From NCBI RefSeq assembly GCF_015832195.1, contig NC_052019.1, positions 45,697,016-45,761,015 of the forward strand: DNA of 64,000 bases, given 5' to 3'. The position numbers and the translations under genes were made by a program. Below are positions 38,128-50,500 of this stretch, in pieces (the stretch's first letter is position 1; every line of letters begins with the position of its first letter). The stretch comes from Motacilla alba alba. Its lineage: Eukaryota > Chordata > Aves > Passeriformes > Motacillidae. The notes under the pieces were generated by a model. The model was given only the letters and a program-made list of their open reading frames with translations, made no database searches and was not told the origin of the DNA.

Positions 38128-39576
38128 GAAATTTTAATTTAATTCAGTTTCTTGAATAGTAATTTATTCAGCTGGGACTAGATCTCATTAAAATACCTAA
38201 AAAGATATTGACTGTACTTTTGTCCATAAAGAACTGTTATATGTCTCTTAAAATATGACAGTACAGTGCATGTTTGCAAATGGAATTTAAGCTCCTTTCT
38301 AAGCTGGATTCTTTTGGACAGACATAGAGAGATTTGGGATTTCTTTAAATGGAATAAAACTGTACCTGAAAATATCGTCTCGTACTCAAACACAAGCTGA
38401 GTTAGAAAAATAGTATATTTTACAAAGAGTGGGAACTAAACTTCAATTAAATAAAACAAAGAAGGAATTGCCAAGTGTAATATACAACATTAACTTAGCA
38501 ACATGTCTGGCAAGGATACAGTATATTCTGGAATATCTTTGCAGTTGTCAAATATTTAAATTGTTGTTTCAATATCAGCAAGGTAAAGAGAAGTGACATA
38601 GGATCAGAAAGTTGACAGAAAAGAGTAAGGGTGAAAAGAGATAGGAGAGAAGAGGGAGTTAGGCAGCCGCATGAGAAAGGAAGGAGGCCTCCACCCATTC
38701 AGCTGATTACACAGCAGCTTGAAAAAATAAACTCAAACTGTGAAAGGCTGCCTGTTACTGGCATCATCAGTGGCCTTTGAAGACATGAGGGAGAAAGCAG
38801 AAAAGCTGTCGTGCATCATCCTGTGCCCAGCTGGCAGTGGCAGCTGCCTTGGTGGTGAAGAGGTACTGCCGTGCCTGGTGCCTCTGCCCCTCAAGGCTGG
38901 CAGAAGGAGCTGTGCAACAGCAACTGTGTGACCCTGGGTGTTCTGGAACAAGGAACTTCCTTTTCACTGAGTGCAAAGTTACCTTCTTCTGCATTTAAAC
39001 AGGCTCATGTAAGGGGGGGTGGGGGCAGTTTGAAGCTTGCAGTGAAAATAGGTCATTGTAGGAAACAGCTACTATGTCAACTCTGTGACACTATTTTTGG
39101 ATACCAAAACTCTCAGAGTTACTTTTCAAAAAGGAGATGAGAGAAACAGAAGAGTTTCCTGCTCCTGCGGGATATGATCAATTTTGTCATCACACAATTT
39201 TTTTCTTATTAATGTCTTTGATAGCCTTATTTATGAAGTAGTAGTAAAAGTGAATAAGTGAATGTTCAATGTATGGTTTGAATTGCAGTACAGTCAAACC
39301 ACTACTTTTTTTAGCAGACTTGCAGCTATTTTTCAAGTGTTAGTGTCAAAGGTTCAAGTCAAGTGCCAGAAAGCAGATATTCAAAACACATTTTGGGGTC
39401 TTTTGTAGGCTCTGCAAAAGCAGATGTAGCAGAATCAGGCAGAGCTGACCAGAGAAGCTCTACCATGCTCTGACCCTTCTTTGAGCAGGTCTGCCAGCTG
39501 CTCCTCTCATCCACTCTGTCCTGCTTCCTTTGGGGCAGTGGCTTTCTCATGTGCTTCTAGTGTCCTGTGGCATCCC
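38128..39576. other. unique DNA, no gene recognised
   Basis: AT-rich DNA with a G+C-richer patch at 38750-38950, where open frames occur on both strands without recognisable domains. A short G-rich run (ggggggtgggggc) lies near 39013-39027. Nothing here supports a gene. Confidence 0.55.
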
Positions 39577-40432
39577 AGAATCACAGAACCTCAGAACAGC
39601 CTGAGTTGGAAGGGACCCACAAGGATCATGGAGTCCACCTCCTAGCCCTGCACAGGACACGCCAAGAGTCACACCATACATCTGAGTGTATTGTTCAAGA
39701 GCTTCTTGAGCTCTGTCAGCCTTGCTGCTGTGACCGCTTCCCAGGGGAGCCTGTTGCGGTGCCTAACAAACCTCTGGGGGAAGCACCTTTTTCTGATATC
39801 CAATAACCTTTTTTTCTAATTTTCTATATTGAAAAATTCCCTAAATTGACAACAATTTTCTAGTATCTAATAAACTAAACCTTTCCTGACAACTTCAGGC
39901 CATTCCCTCAGGCCCTGTCACTGGTCACTACAGAGACCAGTGCCTGCCCCTCCTCTTCCCCTCATGAGGGAGTTGTGGACTGCAGTGAGGTCTCCCATCA
40001 GTCTCCTCTGCTCAAGGCTGAACAGACCAAGTGACCTCAGCTGCTCCTCCTGCGGCTTCCCCTCAAGGCCCTTCACCATCTTCACTACCCTCCTTTGGAT
40101 GCTCTGTAACAGCTTAATGTCTTTTTTTATACTGTGGTGCCCAAAACTGCCCCCAGCACTCGAGATGAGCCCACCCCAGCTCTGAGCAGTGTGGGACAAT
40201 CCCCTCCCTTATCTGGCTGGCGATGCTGTGCCTGATGCCCCCCAGGACAGGGCGTCCTGGCTGCCAGGGCACTGCTGACTCCTATTCGATTTGGCATCCA
40301 CCAGGATCCCCAGGTCCCTTTCCACAGTGCTGCTCTCCGTCATCTCATTCCCCAGTCTGTCCATACACCCAGAGTTGCCCCGTCCCAGGTGCAGAATCCA
40401 GCACTTTCCTTTCTTGAACTTCATACCATGGG
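39577..40432 (-). mobile_element. CR1 LINE, CR1-J-like 3' portion
   Basis: Starts with cagaatcacagaacctc, then 'agttggaagggacccacaag', 'agccctgcacaggacac', 'ttcaggccattccctcag', 'ctcaaggctgaacagacca' and 'ggcatccaccaggatcccc'. It ends near the block 'ttgaacttcatacc'. This is the standard order for a reversed CR1 of the J-like type, about 0.86 kb, 5'-truncated. Minus-strand frames at 39918-40199 and 40209-40424 retain ORF2 C-terminal residues ([37 protein letters not shown]). The ORF is broken into several frames. About 67 bases appear inserted at 39807-39873 relative to sibling copies; see findings. Confidence 0.95.
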
Positions 40433-40774
40433 ACTCTTAGAGATATAACTGTGCTACATCTGGAGTTTTGGAGGAAGTCAGGGTAAGTAAGCAAACTTCA
40501 ACTCCAGCACTTTCATTTAGGGGTATTATCACCTCTTATCTCTAAGCTATATTAAATCTAAGGGCCTCTCTGCCTTATCTGCTGCCAAATAAAAAGGGAG
40601 TCCAGATATTCTGGCAAGGTTTATAGGCAGGCTGTCGGATAAAATCTGAAGAAATACAGGCATAAAAAGACTACAGATATCATATTACTAGCCCTTCTTT
40701 TTATGAAGTCGCTTTACTGGAGAAAATGGTTTATTTTAGGTAATAAACCATCTTTTCCCTGTCTCTGTGTGTTG

Positions 40775-40808
40775 CAGGCAGACAGTGGTGGCAGGCAGAC
40801 AGTGGTGG
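40775..40808. repeat. 17-bp perfect tandem duplication
   Basis: The unit caggcagacagtggtgg occurs twice with no spacer, at 40775-40791 and 40792-40808. The copies are identical, pointing to recent slippage. Confidence 0.95.
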
Positions 40809-41002
40809 CCATCCTCTTCCTTCCAGTGACTTAGCAGAAAGGCAGCATGTCTGCCAGGCAAGTACAATAGAAGAAATTGCTAAGATGGTTTTAAAACATT
40901 GAGTGAGGTCGCAGAACCTGGAATGGCAATGCTTCTGCAGGTCCTTTAGCACTACCTTCCTGCTTCACTCAAATAAATTCATACATTCAAATTTGCTCCT
41001 GT

Positions 41003-41045
41003 ATATTGTGCCCAGTATCCTGTATCCTGTGATATTGTGCCCAGT
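41003..41045. repeat. 14-bp direct repeat
   Basis: The word atattgtgcccagt occurs at 41003-41016 and 41032-41045. Between them the word atcctgt is itself repeated. A small local duplication. Confidence 0.9.
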
Positions 41046-44000
41046 GATTGTACCAGAAGGTCTTTGCTACCTGCTTACATCCATTTTTAGCAGCAGTACC
41101 TTTCTATTTTGAGTTGGTTTTTCAAGTGGGAAACAGTCTCATGAGAAGCTACAGCAATCTGAAAGAGCAGTAAGTTAGTTAGCAGTCATGAGATGCTGCT
41201 GGGAAGAAATGTAATCCCCACACCACAATTTAAATATGCAAAACACAGCCCTGCCGTTTTGATCAGAAAATAACCTTTCAATTCTGATTATGCTCCGTTC
41301 AGACAGCAGGTCACCAGGCAGGGCTGCAGTTTTTTGTTAGCAGAAGGCAGAAAGAAACAAAGCCAAATGTTTTACCACACTATTCCCATTGCTTTTTCAA
41401 CAGACCTCCATAGGTTTGCTATAGTATGGTTGCTGGAATCACCCATGCATTTAAGCCAGTCCTATAAACCTGTTCAAGGAAACAGAGTAGACCAGATGTA
41501 TTTTTTCATACCTTTTGCACTTAGTTGCCTGATAGTAAATAGGATTTGCCACCTATTTTTATCTGATTATATAAACTGAGCTTGGTAGTACTGCTAGGCA
41601 CTGATTTAAAGCTGAGATAGTCAAGGTCACAAATCCACCATTTACTTGTGAGGTCTGTCAAGTGTTGAGGCATATTTATGGGAAAGTGCGGGAGGAAGTT
41701 TGTGCATTTCCAGTGACTCGCTCAGACTGTCGGTCAAGGTGCTTTGAGCACAAAATTAATTTTATGTTACTTTTAATCCCATTCATTTCTGCCATGGCAG
41801 TAGGGTTTGTTTCCCAGATAAGGTTTTGAAACAAGCAGTTATACCAAGAGGAAAACATGTGAGATGTTTGCATTTTTCTGAGACCATTGACCTCCCAGGC
41901 TCCCCGTCAGACACACCAGTGGAAGTGTGCAAGGAATTAACCCTGGTTCAAATTTCCATCATACTTTGTAGACTTTTTTTTTAATGAAACCTGGAAGCTG
42001 CTTAGCCTCAAATATCTTAATGACCTGGAAAAAGCAAATGCACCTTCTAACTGATTGTGGATAAAATGTTATGATAAGCATCTCTGGGGTTATTTTTTAA
42101 AGAGTAAGATTGATGGTCAACTTTTAAATGGAAAGAGCTGGCTGAGTCAGACCAGCTTTGATGCCAAGTTCTATAATGGAAGGAGAAGATACTATCAGTT
42201 CCAAAGTATTACTACTTTATTCCTAAATTGACAACACCATGCACATGGGCGAAATCCATGTTTCCCATCAGGACTATATAATAGGAGTCAAGATGTGCTT
42301 TTGTCAGGACAGTGGAGCAGAAGTTATAGGAGCAAAAGGGTTCTTTGCATACTTGAATAAATAATAAATATCCAACTGACCTAAAGCAAAGAAGGTACTC
42401 ACTCATACCACAGAGCATGTTCACTCTGGGAGAAGTGTAATTGATTTAATTTCAACTAAAAATATTTAACTAACCAATAGTTAATAGTTAATTACAGCCC
42501 ACTTAAAACACTGTAGGAGACATTGGCATGAAACTGCATGTAGCTATACCCAATAGGCAGTGATCTAATACAATATCCTTCAGCTGTATACAGCAATCAG
42601 CCACAAATTGGGATTTTTAATTTCAGTGTTCAGTTTGGTAGGAAAAAGTGGTCAACAATTCTAGCAATGTAATTTCCCTTTCATTACATGAAAAGGAGTC
42701 AGGCATAACCAGTACTAGCACTCTCAGGAACAGCTATGGGCACTGTCCTACCAGAGCAGTTGATTCAGTTCTTCCAGCCCCAGTTCTGACTCTTTGGTTC
42801 AGCTGTCAGCATTAACTGGGAAAAAACACATAATTTTTGAGTGGAAGTTGGAGCACAATATATACCCTGTGATACTCACTTTAAATTTTTTTCTGGAAAT
42901 TGGAATTGAGCAGGGCCAATAACAGCAAAAATCAGCTTTTTGTTTAAGAAATTGCTATAAATGGAGGTGTAAAGTACTGGGCATATACATTTTAAAATAG
43001 ACAAGGAACTGTGCTTGAAAGAGCATGTAAGAAGGGGCTGGGATCTCCCTTGGCATACTGCTCTTGGCAAAGCACAGATGGAGCTCCATGACTCAGCTTC
43101 CTTGTTCTGCTGAAAAGATAGGACAAGTCCTTGGTAGATCCAAACTGTTATTCTCCCAGCGCCTAGACAGCTCCAAAGACAAATTCAGTTTGGTGGTACA
43201 TGTTGCCTTCCGCCCAGACCGCAGTTCTCTCTCCCTACCTGCTTACACAGCAGATGGAATGCTGTTGGCATTATGTTGTATAACTGTCAACATATTTTTC
43301 CCATACAGCTACTGCTAAGGTAAAATTGCTACTTATCCAGAGGCTAAAACTCTAACTCATAGATCTTCATGCCCCTTGGACTCCTTAAACTGCTTGCTGA
43401 AAATGAAATATGCAGTCTGTATGGACACAGGCATTTATGACTGACTAGTGATACCAAGTCTTCAGAGAGAAACATTATGCAAGCAGATGGTAGCTGCTTT
43501 CAGCTGCCTTTAACCAGGAGACGAAGGGACCAGCTGGAGCCTTACTAGTGCTTGAAAAGCAAAGGCAGCCACTCATTGACATTTCCCTGAGCCACCCAGT
43601 TACCAGAAAAATGTTTTTTAATGTCTCTTCTGCAGTGCAGAGTTCCACCCAGGAGCTACAGCCTAGCAAGGAGAAAAGGAAGAAGAGGTTTTGTCGGCTG
43701 GGACTGATACTGATGTTGTCACTGGCGGTGAGAGCAGAAGTTGATTGCCATACAGGCATATGAGAGGGAGCCATCTAGATCAGGAATTAATTCTTAGCCA
43801 GGCAACCCACTGACAATGGTAAAGTGCTGATGGGGTTTCTACACTGAAATGTGCAGTAGTTTAAATGTGGACAGTGTGTGCACCATGAAATCCAAATTTC
43901 CCTAGTGTAGGGTGGCTGGCTGGTTTTTCAGACTGAAAACTGGAAATCAGCCTGTTTATTTTATATGTTACTCAGGAGTTTCAAAATCTCTCTGATAGCT

Positions 44001-44111
44001 TAGTGCTGATTGCAAACGATGCTATGCTGCATATAAATGGCTGGTTACAATATGAAAAAAAATACATGGAAACTTGGATTACTTGCAATTAAGCCATAAA
44101 GGTTATTTCAA

Positions 44112-44142
44112 TTATATATATAAAGAGAGAGAGAGAGAGAGG
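44112..44142. repeat. (TA)n(GA)n compound microsatellite
   Basis: Five TA dinucleotides (44112-44122) are followed by about nine GA dinucleotides ending at 44142. A typical compound dinucleotide microsatellite, likely polymorphic. Confidence 0.95.
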
Positions 44143-45962
44143 TTTTTTCTTTTTCAATTTGGACAGTCCTCTCTCTTATCCAAGCATCACTTATGCCAGG
44201 GCCAGCCTAGAAGCAAATCCCAGGCCCTTTCCTTTCTGCTTGCAATCCTTCTGCAGGCAGTGTTTTGGCTTCCGTTGCAGTACAAATTTTCAAGTAATAG
44301 AATGGATAATTTTGGAAAACAGCTGACTGAAGTTCATATGTATGCATGCAAGGGCAGTGAGCAGATATTGCTGGTTTGGAAATATTGCCAGCATCCTCTT
44401 CACTGCTGCCTGGGGAGCAGACTTCTGTTCTACTCTCTCAGAAGCTGAGAAGCAGGGGCTGGAGAGCTCTGCTGCAGTGCTGTGCTTGTCTCTAAAGCCT
44501 CTCTGTAGTGTGTGCACTTCATCACTTGCATAACCAGTGCCCAACTGACCACCAGATGGCCTTTGCAGAAGCAAGAAGTTAAGGTCAAGATTTTTATTTC
44601 CGATTTGTGGGTAGACACCATTTCCAGTCCTGCATAATCAGATTCTCTGTGCATCAGCTAATTTCCTAAGGCATAATGTATTTAGATGGGTAGAAAATTG
44701 CTTACATTTTTCCCAAAGCACTACAAAGGTAAGCAACAATCCTCAGTATCCCTCTTGCAGAGAAGCAGCATAGAGACATGAATTGTTAATCACACAGGTT
44801 CTCCATTCACTCCCAACAGGCATTGCAGGGTTGTGGTGCCTCCAGCTGGCTCAGGAGGGCTCAGTTTGCAACAGAGTGGGTAACATCTGTCTGTTGTACC
44901 CACAACATCAGGGACTGCAGAAAATGCTGCAAAATGGGTTGGAGAAACTGAATGAGCAGTAGGATGGATATTTAAACAGTGAGTTTTACAGCTGCAGCAG
45001 TAGCTAAAGAGTTTTTAACTTAGGTACATCTGCTGTATTCTGTCATTGTGGCAGTGGAGTCACTGTCAGAAAGGTAAACACTGAACTGTGCAACTTTCAG
45101 CATTGGTTACGATAATGAATCTGTACCTCAACCTTTACCTCTGGTGTAAATGGAAAATAGGAATTACACAGGACTGCACTGGAAGAAGTTATGTCTGTTT
45201 TCAGGGAATTAGATGCTGAGAAGCATTTCCAGGTGATTTCAGTCCCAGTTAGGAATTGCCCTTCCTGTGCCAAACTGACACAAAGCTCCCACTCCTCCTT
45301 CCACATGTCCCCTCAGATCTACAGAATCCTGAGCCATTCTCTGTTCCCATCTCACTTTTGCTTCTGCTGCAGCTCCAAGCCATCAGCCTGTCTGTGTGGT
45401 GTGTGAGTGTGCAACATTGCCTCTCACAGCAGTCCCAGGTAGTCTAGGTGAATATTTCATTATTCAGTTTTCTCAAGGACTGTTTCCTTCTTTCTCATTC
45501 CAGGTGAGGCAAAGGATGCTTGTGACTCTGTTTGTATTGCACAGGGTGCTGCTGAGGGAGGGACATGGCATTTCTGATTATGAAAAAATAAGGATGCCTA
45601 CAGTTCCCAGAACTATCTTCCCTTTGTCTTTTTCCTCAATGATGATGGGTTAGCAATCACCTTAAAGCCTTCAGAGATCCATAGCAAAGGGTGGGCTTGA
45701 AAATGCACAAAGGAATTAGATTGAATTGTTGTTTTTAAATTAGATGACTGGAATAATCTTCATGCCCTCTTCCAGGTTCAAGGAAAAGTCCAACCAAAAT
45801 ACTGATAAATTTTGCTTTTCACCATCAATATAGATTTAGGAAATGCTCTTGTATGTCCTGTGACTCTGAATTTATTGAAGTAAATCACGATCTATTTCTT
45901 GTCATTGTCAGACATATGCCACAAAGTGTGAATGAGTAGGACTGCTTGTGAACTTCTACATA

Positions 45963-47510
45963 TAGAATCATGGAAGCATTAGGGTTGGAAAAGATATCCA
46001 AGACCAAGTCTTGGACCAAACACCGCCACATCAATCAGACCATAGCACTAAATGCCATGTCCAGATGCTTCTTAAACACTTCCCGTGGTGATCAGTCCTG
46101 TATTTCCCTGGGCAATTTCTGTTCCAATACTTAAACACCCTTTCAGGGAAAAATTTCTTTCTGATGTGTAATATGAACCTCCCCTGGTGCAGCTTGAGAC
46201 CATTTCCTCTCATCCTATCACTAGTTGCCTGGGACAAGAGACCAACACCCACCTGGCCACAACATCCTCTCAGGCAGTTGTACAGAGCAATAAGGTCTCC
46301 CCTGAGCCTCTCTTTCTCCAGGCTGAACAACTCCCAACTCCCTCTGCTGCTCCTCACATGAGTTACTCTCTAGACCTTTCACCAGCTCCATTGCCCTTCC
46401 CTGGACATGCTCTAGCACCCCAATGTCCTTCTTGTTGTGAGGGGCCCAGAACTGAACACAGCATTCGAGGTGTGGCCTCACCAGTGCTGAGTACAGGGGG
46501 ACAGTCACTGCCCTGGTCCTGCTGGCCACACTCTTGGCAATTACAGGGCAAGATGGCATTGGCCTTCTTGGCCACCCGGGCACAGCTGGCTCATGCTCAG
46601 CCGCTGTCAGGCAGCACTCCCAGGTCCTTTTCCTTGAGGCAGATTTCCAGCCACTCTGTTCCCAGCCTGTAGCACTGTCTGGGGTTGTTGTGACTCAAGT
46701 GTAGGACAGGGAACTTTGCCTTATTGAACGGCAAACTGTTGGCCTCAGGCCATGGATGCAGCCTGTCCAGATCCCTCTGCAGAGCCTTACTAACCTCCAG
46801 CAGATCAACATTCCCACACAGCTTGGTGTCATCTGTGAACTGAGGGTGCCCTCAATCCCCTTGTCCAAATCATTGATAAAGATTAAACAGAACTGGCCCC
46901 AACACTTAGACCTGGGGAAGCCCCCTAGTCACCAGCCACCAACTGGATGAAATCCATTCTCCCCCACTCTTTGGTTCCAGCCATTCGGCCAGTTTTTAAC
47001 TCAGAAAAGACTGCACCTGTGTAAGCCATGGTCTGCCAGCTCCTACAGGAAAATGCCATGGGACGCAGTATCAAAGGCTTTTCTAAGTCCAGCTAGACAC
47101 ATCCACAGCCTTTCCCTCATCCACTAGGCAGGTCACCTGGTCACAAAAGAGCAGGTTGGCCAAGCAGGACCTGCCTTTCCTAAACCCATGCTGGCTGAGC
47201 CCAATCCCCCAGTTGTCCAGTACATGCTGCATGATCCCACTCAAGATGATCTGTTCCGTAACTTTTTCGGGCACTGAGGTCAGGCCGAGTTCTCTCAATC
47301 CTCCTCTAACCATTCTTCTTGTAGCTGGGTATCACCTGGTCAACCTCCAGTCATCTGGGACCCCCACAGTTAGCCAGGACTGATGATAAATGATGGAGAG
47401 TGGCCTGGCCAGCTCTTCCACAGCTCCCTCAGCACCTTCATGTGACCCCCATCTGGCCCGAGAGACTTGTAAGTTTCTAAGTGACACAGCAGATCAAGTA
47501 AGGACGTCTT
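45963..47510 (-). mobile_element. CR1 LINE, longest copy, ORF2 remnant
   Basis: About 1.55 kb on the minus strand with the 3' end at 45963 (agaatcatgg) and 5' truncation near 47510. Translated pieces follow ORF2 of CR1 in order. They are ETYKSLGPDG (near 47470) and GLTSVPEKVTEQIIL and QHGFRKGRSC in the 47083-47313 frame, all in the fingers and palm of reverse transcriptase. An FTDD tetrad follows at 46828-46839, matching the FxDD catalytic box, then [18 protein letters not shown] (46221-46583) and [16 protein letters not shown] and [10 protein letters not shown] (46031-46357). Reverse transcriptase copies the element's RNA at a nicked target. Several frameshifts and internal stops break the ORF, so it is a dead copy. 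No large internal deletion is evident. Confidence 0.95.
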
Positions 47511-50500
47511 GGGTTGTGTTTTCATTGAATATACCCTCCAAAAAAAAGTGAGGGCAGAAGCCTATAGAGGAGCTGCCAGTGGACTCCCACAGAACAGGAA
47601 GAGTGCTAGAAATTCTTCTCCCAGAAATACCACTTTCACAGCAAAGGAGAGGGTTGTGGTCCATCTTACGAGAGAAAGTGTTTTTACAGTATTCCTTACC
47701 ACATAGGTTAAGATGTCAAACGAAAATCACAACTATTGAATGGATAAAAGTGGGAATCCTGAGCAGAAGCTTATATAATGGCTTCATTCACAGATCAAAT
47801 CTGCTTAATTCTGTGTCATCATTAATTGTTGCTTCATAGGGTACAATCAAGCTTTGGATGAACAAAGCCATGAACAGGGATCTTACTTGTATAAACTAAT
47901 TGGGCTTTTTACTGGGTGGCAGACCAAAACTGTGGGAGATGTTTACATTTTTTTTTTCCAGCTCAACTTGGAGCCCCATTTTGGCAAAAAATCAGGACAT
48001 ACCTCATTCAGCCAGAAAAATGCACCTTTTTGACCAGCCAGCAAAATTCACCTTTGGTTTCTGACCTGCCAGAGTTCTCTTCATTTCATTTTCTTCCCAA
48101 AGCCAAGTTTCAATTAGTGCATTGAGAGCAAAGACTCGGGCCCCACATGACAGTGTTTACCTCAGTGTGGAAACCACAGGAGATTGCTGAGCAACCAGGA
48201 CTGCTAAATAGTTCTTGGGAACTAGTGCAGAAAGAATAATTGAGGAGCAGATGAGGAGTCTGTGTGCAGCCCATTCGCACAGGCATACACAAGCCTGCTC
48301 TCAGTTGCCGTAGCTGAAGTTGTGCCTACTAACAAGTCTCAGCTGAAACCATCAGTTTTATACTTGACAAAGGGTGTTTGTGCAGTTCAGATAGTTGAAA
48401 CATAACAGGTTTGGGGTTTTTATCCCGCATTTTTATTGTACTATATGTTTTGTGAAAGCAATCGCTTAGGAATCTCCATTATGTAATGCTGTCCTAAAAC
48501 GTTCTTAAGCTCCATGAAAAAAAAGTCTCTTTTAATTACATGATCAATTTCTTCCTTTAGCGTGCTTTTTTTTGCATGCTACATGCCTTTCTTTCTACCA
48601 CATTATCTTCATGGGAGGATAAAGAATAGCACTATTTACTGTTCTAGGATTACAGTTTCATAAATAAAACATATAGTGAGAATTACCACGTCTAAATAGG
48701 ATTAGCATTATTTTACTACTTATTTTTAGGTGGATTATTTTTATATAATTTATTCACACCCATCTTTTGTGTAGCAGCAGAACAGCTTTAGGCTTCTAAC
48801 CCTCTTCTTCCCTTCTCCTGCCTGCTGAATGGTTTCTTAACATAGAAGTTGCTGAATAAAGCTAGAGGCCATGTCATGTATGAAACAGGATCTGAACCTT
48901 TTTTTTTTCTTAACTGAAGATATAAACTTAGAAGTCTATATCTCTCTTTCATCCTTCACTTCCCACCAGAAAACATGCACTAAAGGGTGCAGTTCAGGAG
49001 AGGAAATGTGCTTTCACTGAGGCTGAATTTCTTAGAGGTGTTTTATGGGCTCTGTCTAGAGCATGCTGCTGGTGGGGCTCCACACACCCTCAGCTGTGGA
49101 GACAGCTGGGCCATAAGCAACTTCTGGAAGAGTGTCCTTGCTAGACCTTGGCCCCAGCTGTGTGGACAAATGCTTTAGGGAGTGCAGCTTGAAGCTTTCA
49201 CCTCATTTTAAATCCAGGCTGGTGGTAATCCGCTAGGGATCCTTCAAGTAGGAATGTCCTCTGCGGATAAGGACAATGGCTAGCTCCTATCTCCTTAAAT
49301 CAAACTGAAAAGCCCCCAGGAGCAGGTGCCTCTGCCTTTCACCCTGCAGGTCACCTCCTGGAAAGGGCATGTGAGGGCTCAGTGTTGCCACTGAGCTTTG
49401 TGCAAGAAGCAGGCTCAAGGGGCTGCTGGGAGATGCTCAGAGTCTTTGCCAAGTGAGAGCTGCTTTTGCAAGTACGATACACAAGCAAAAGTACCAGTTT
49501 GGATGTTCAGAAGGCATTCGTTTCAGTGAGAGAAATACAGGTGCAATTGGGATTCTACTGCTTCCAGGGGTAGGTGGCAACTGAGAGAAATCTTGAGGGC
49601 ACCTGCCTGAAACATGGAGCCATCCCTGATAGTTCTGTTAGACAGTCTGACTGTGTTCCCAAAGAAGTCTGGGACACACTGGACAAAAACTTTGTTAAAA
49701 TATCCATTAAAATTAGAGAAAGAGAGTATTTTGCTTTCTCAACAGCCAGGAGTTTTAAATGAGCTGGTTGAGGACCTCAGTATTTCTAGGATGAATTTTA
49801 AATAACTATTTAGAGGCAGAGGCATCTTCAGCTCTATGCCAATGTTTACAATCAGAAGAGGGCATGATTCAGATGCTTTCAACTGCTATTTCTCATTCTG
49901 ACATTCATTCTGTGTAAAATATTTTAAATGGGATATAATAATAAAATAGATGAGAGAATTAATGAGTTTATAATTATTACTTCTTGCTATTTATTAAAGA
50001 GCTTAAATGCATGCTTTCATATTTGAAATAGATTGCTCGATAAAAGGATAAATTTGGCTACCATTGGGGGATATAATGTGCACAGACATCTGGTAAGAGT
50101 TTGATTAGATCTTACATAATATTTTGATACTAAATAAGACTGCCACAAAATTACCAAAGCACATCTTAAAAAATAAGATGGGTGACAAGTCTTCAGTACA
50201 TATAAGCAGGTAATCATGAGCAAGCATGTGTTCTTCCAGAGTGGTCAGCTGCTGGCTGCTTCTTGATCATTGACTGACTGCCAGAAACCAAAGAGGTTTA
50301 CAATGACAGCAATGTTGAGCTTAAAAGCCAGACAGAACAACGTGGTTCTCTGAATAAACTGAGAATAAGCTAAACAGTGTGGGTCTTAAACGGAAGTTTA
50401 TTACTTAAATACATGGTCTGCATGCAATTTATAATAATAAAAATGAGGGGAGGAAAACTTCCTGCATCCCAAAAAGCAGAACCTCTGTAAAGGATGGGAA

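Larger units (their letters stand above)
40433..45962. other. unique DNA with small simple repeats
   Basis: Five and a half kilobases with short duplications and an AG microsatellite, listed separately, but no recognised gene. A 70-codon segment bounded by plausible splice sites (43518-43727) is raised as a finding. The longest open frame is 124 codons (44074-44448, plus) and runs partly through the AG repeat. Confidence 0.5.

Noticed and set aside
46187..46672. 161-codon plus-strand open frame
   Set aside because: It is the antisense shadow of the CR1 ORF2 C-terminal region; the minus-strand frame carries the recognisable LINE protein.
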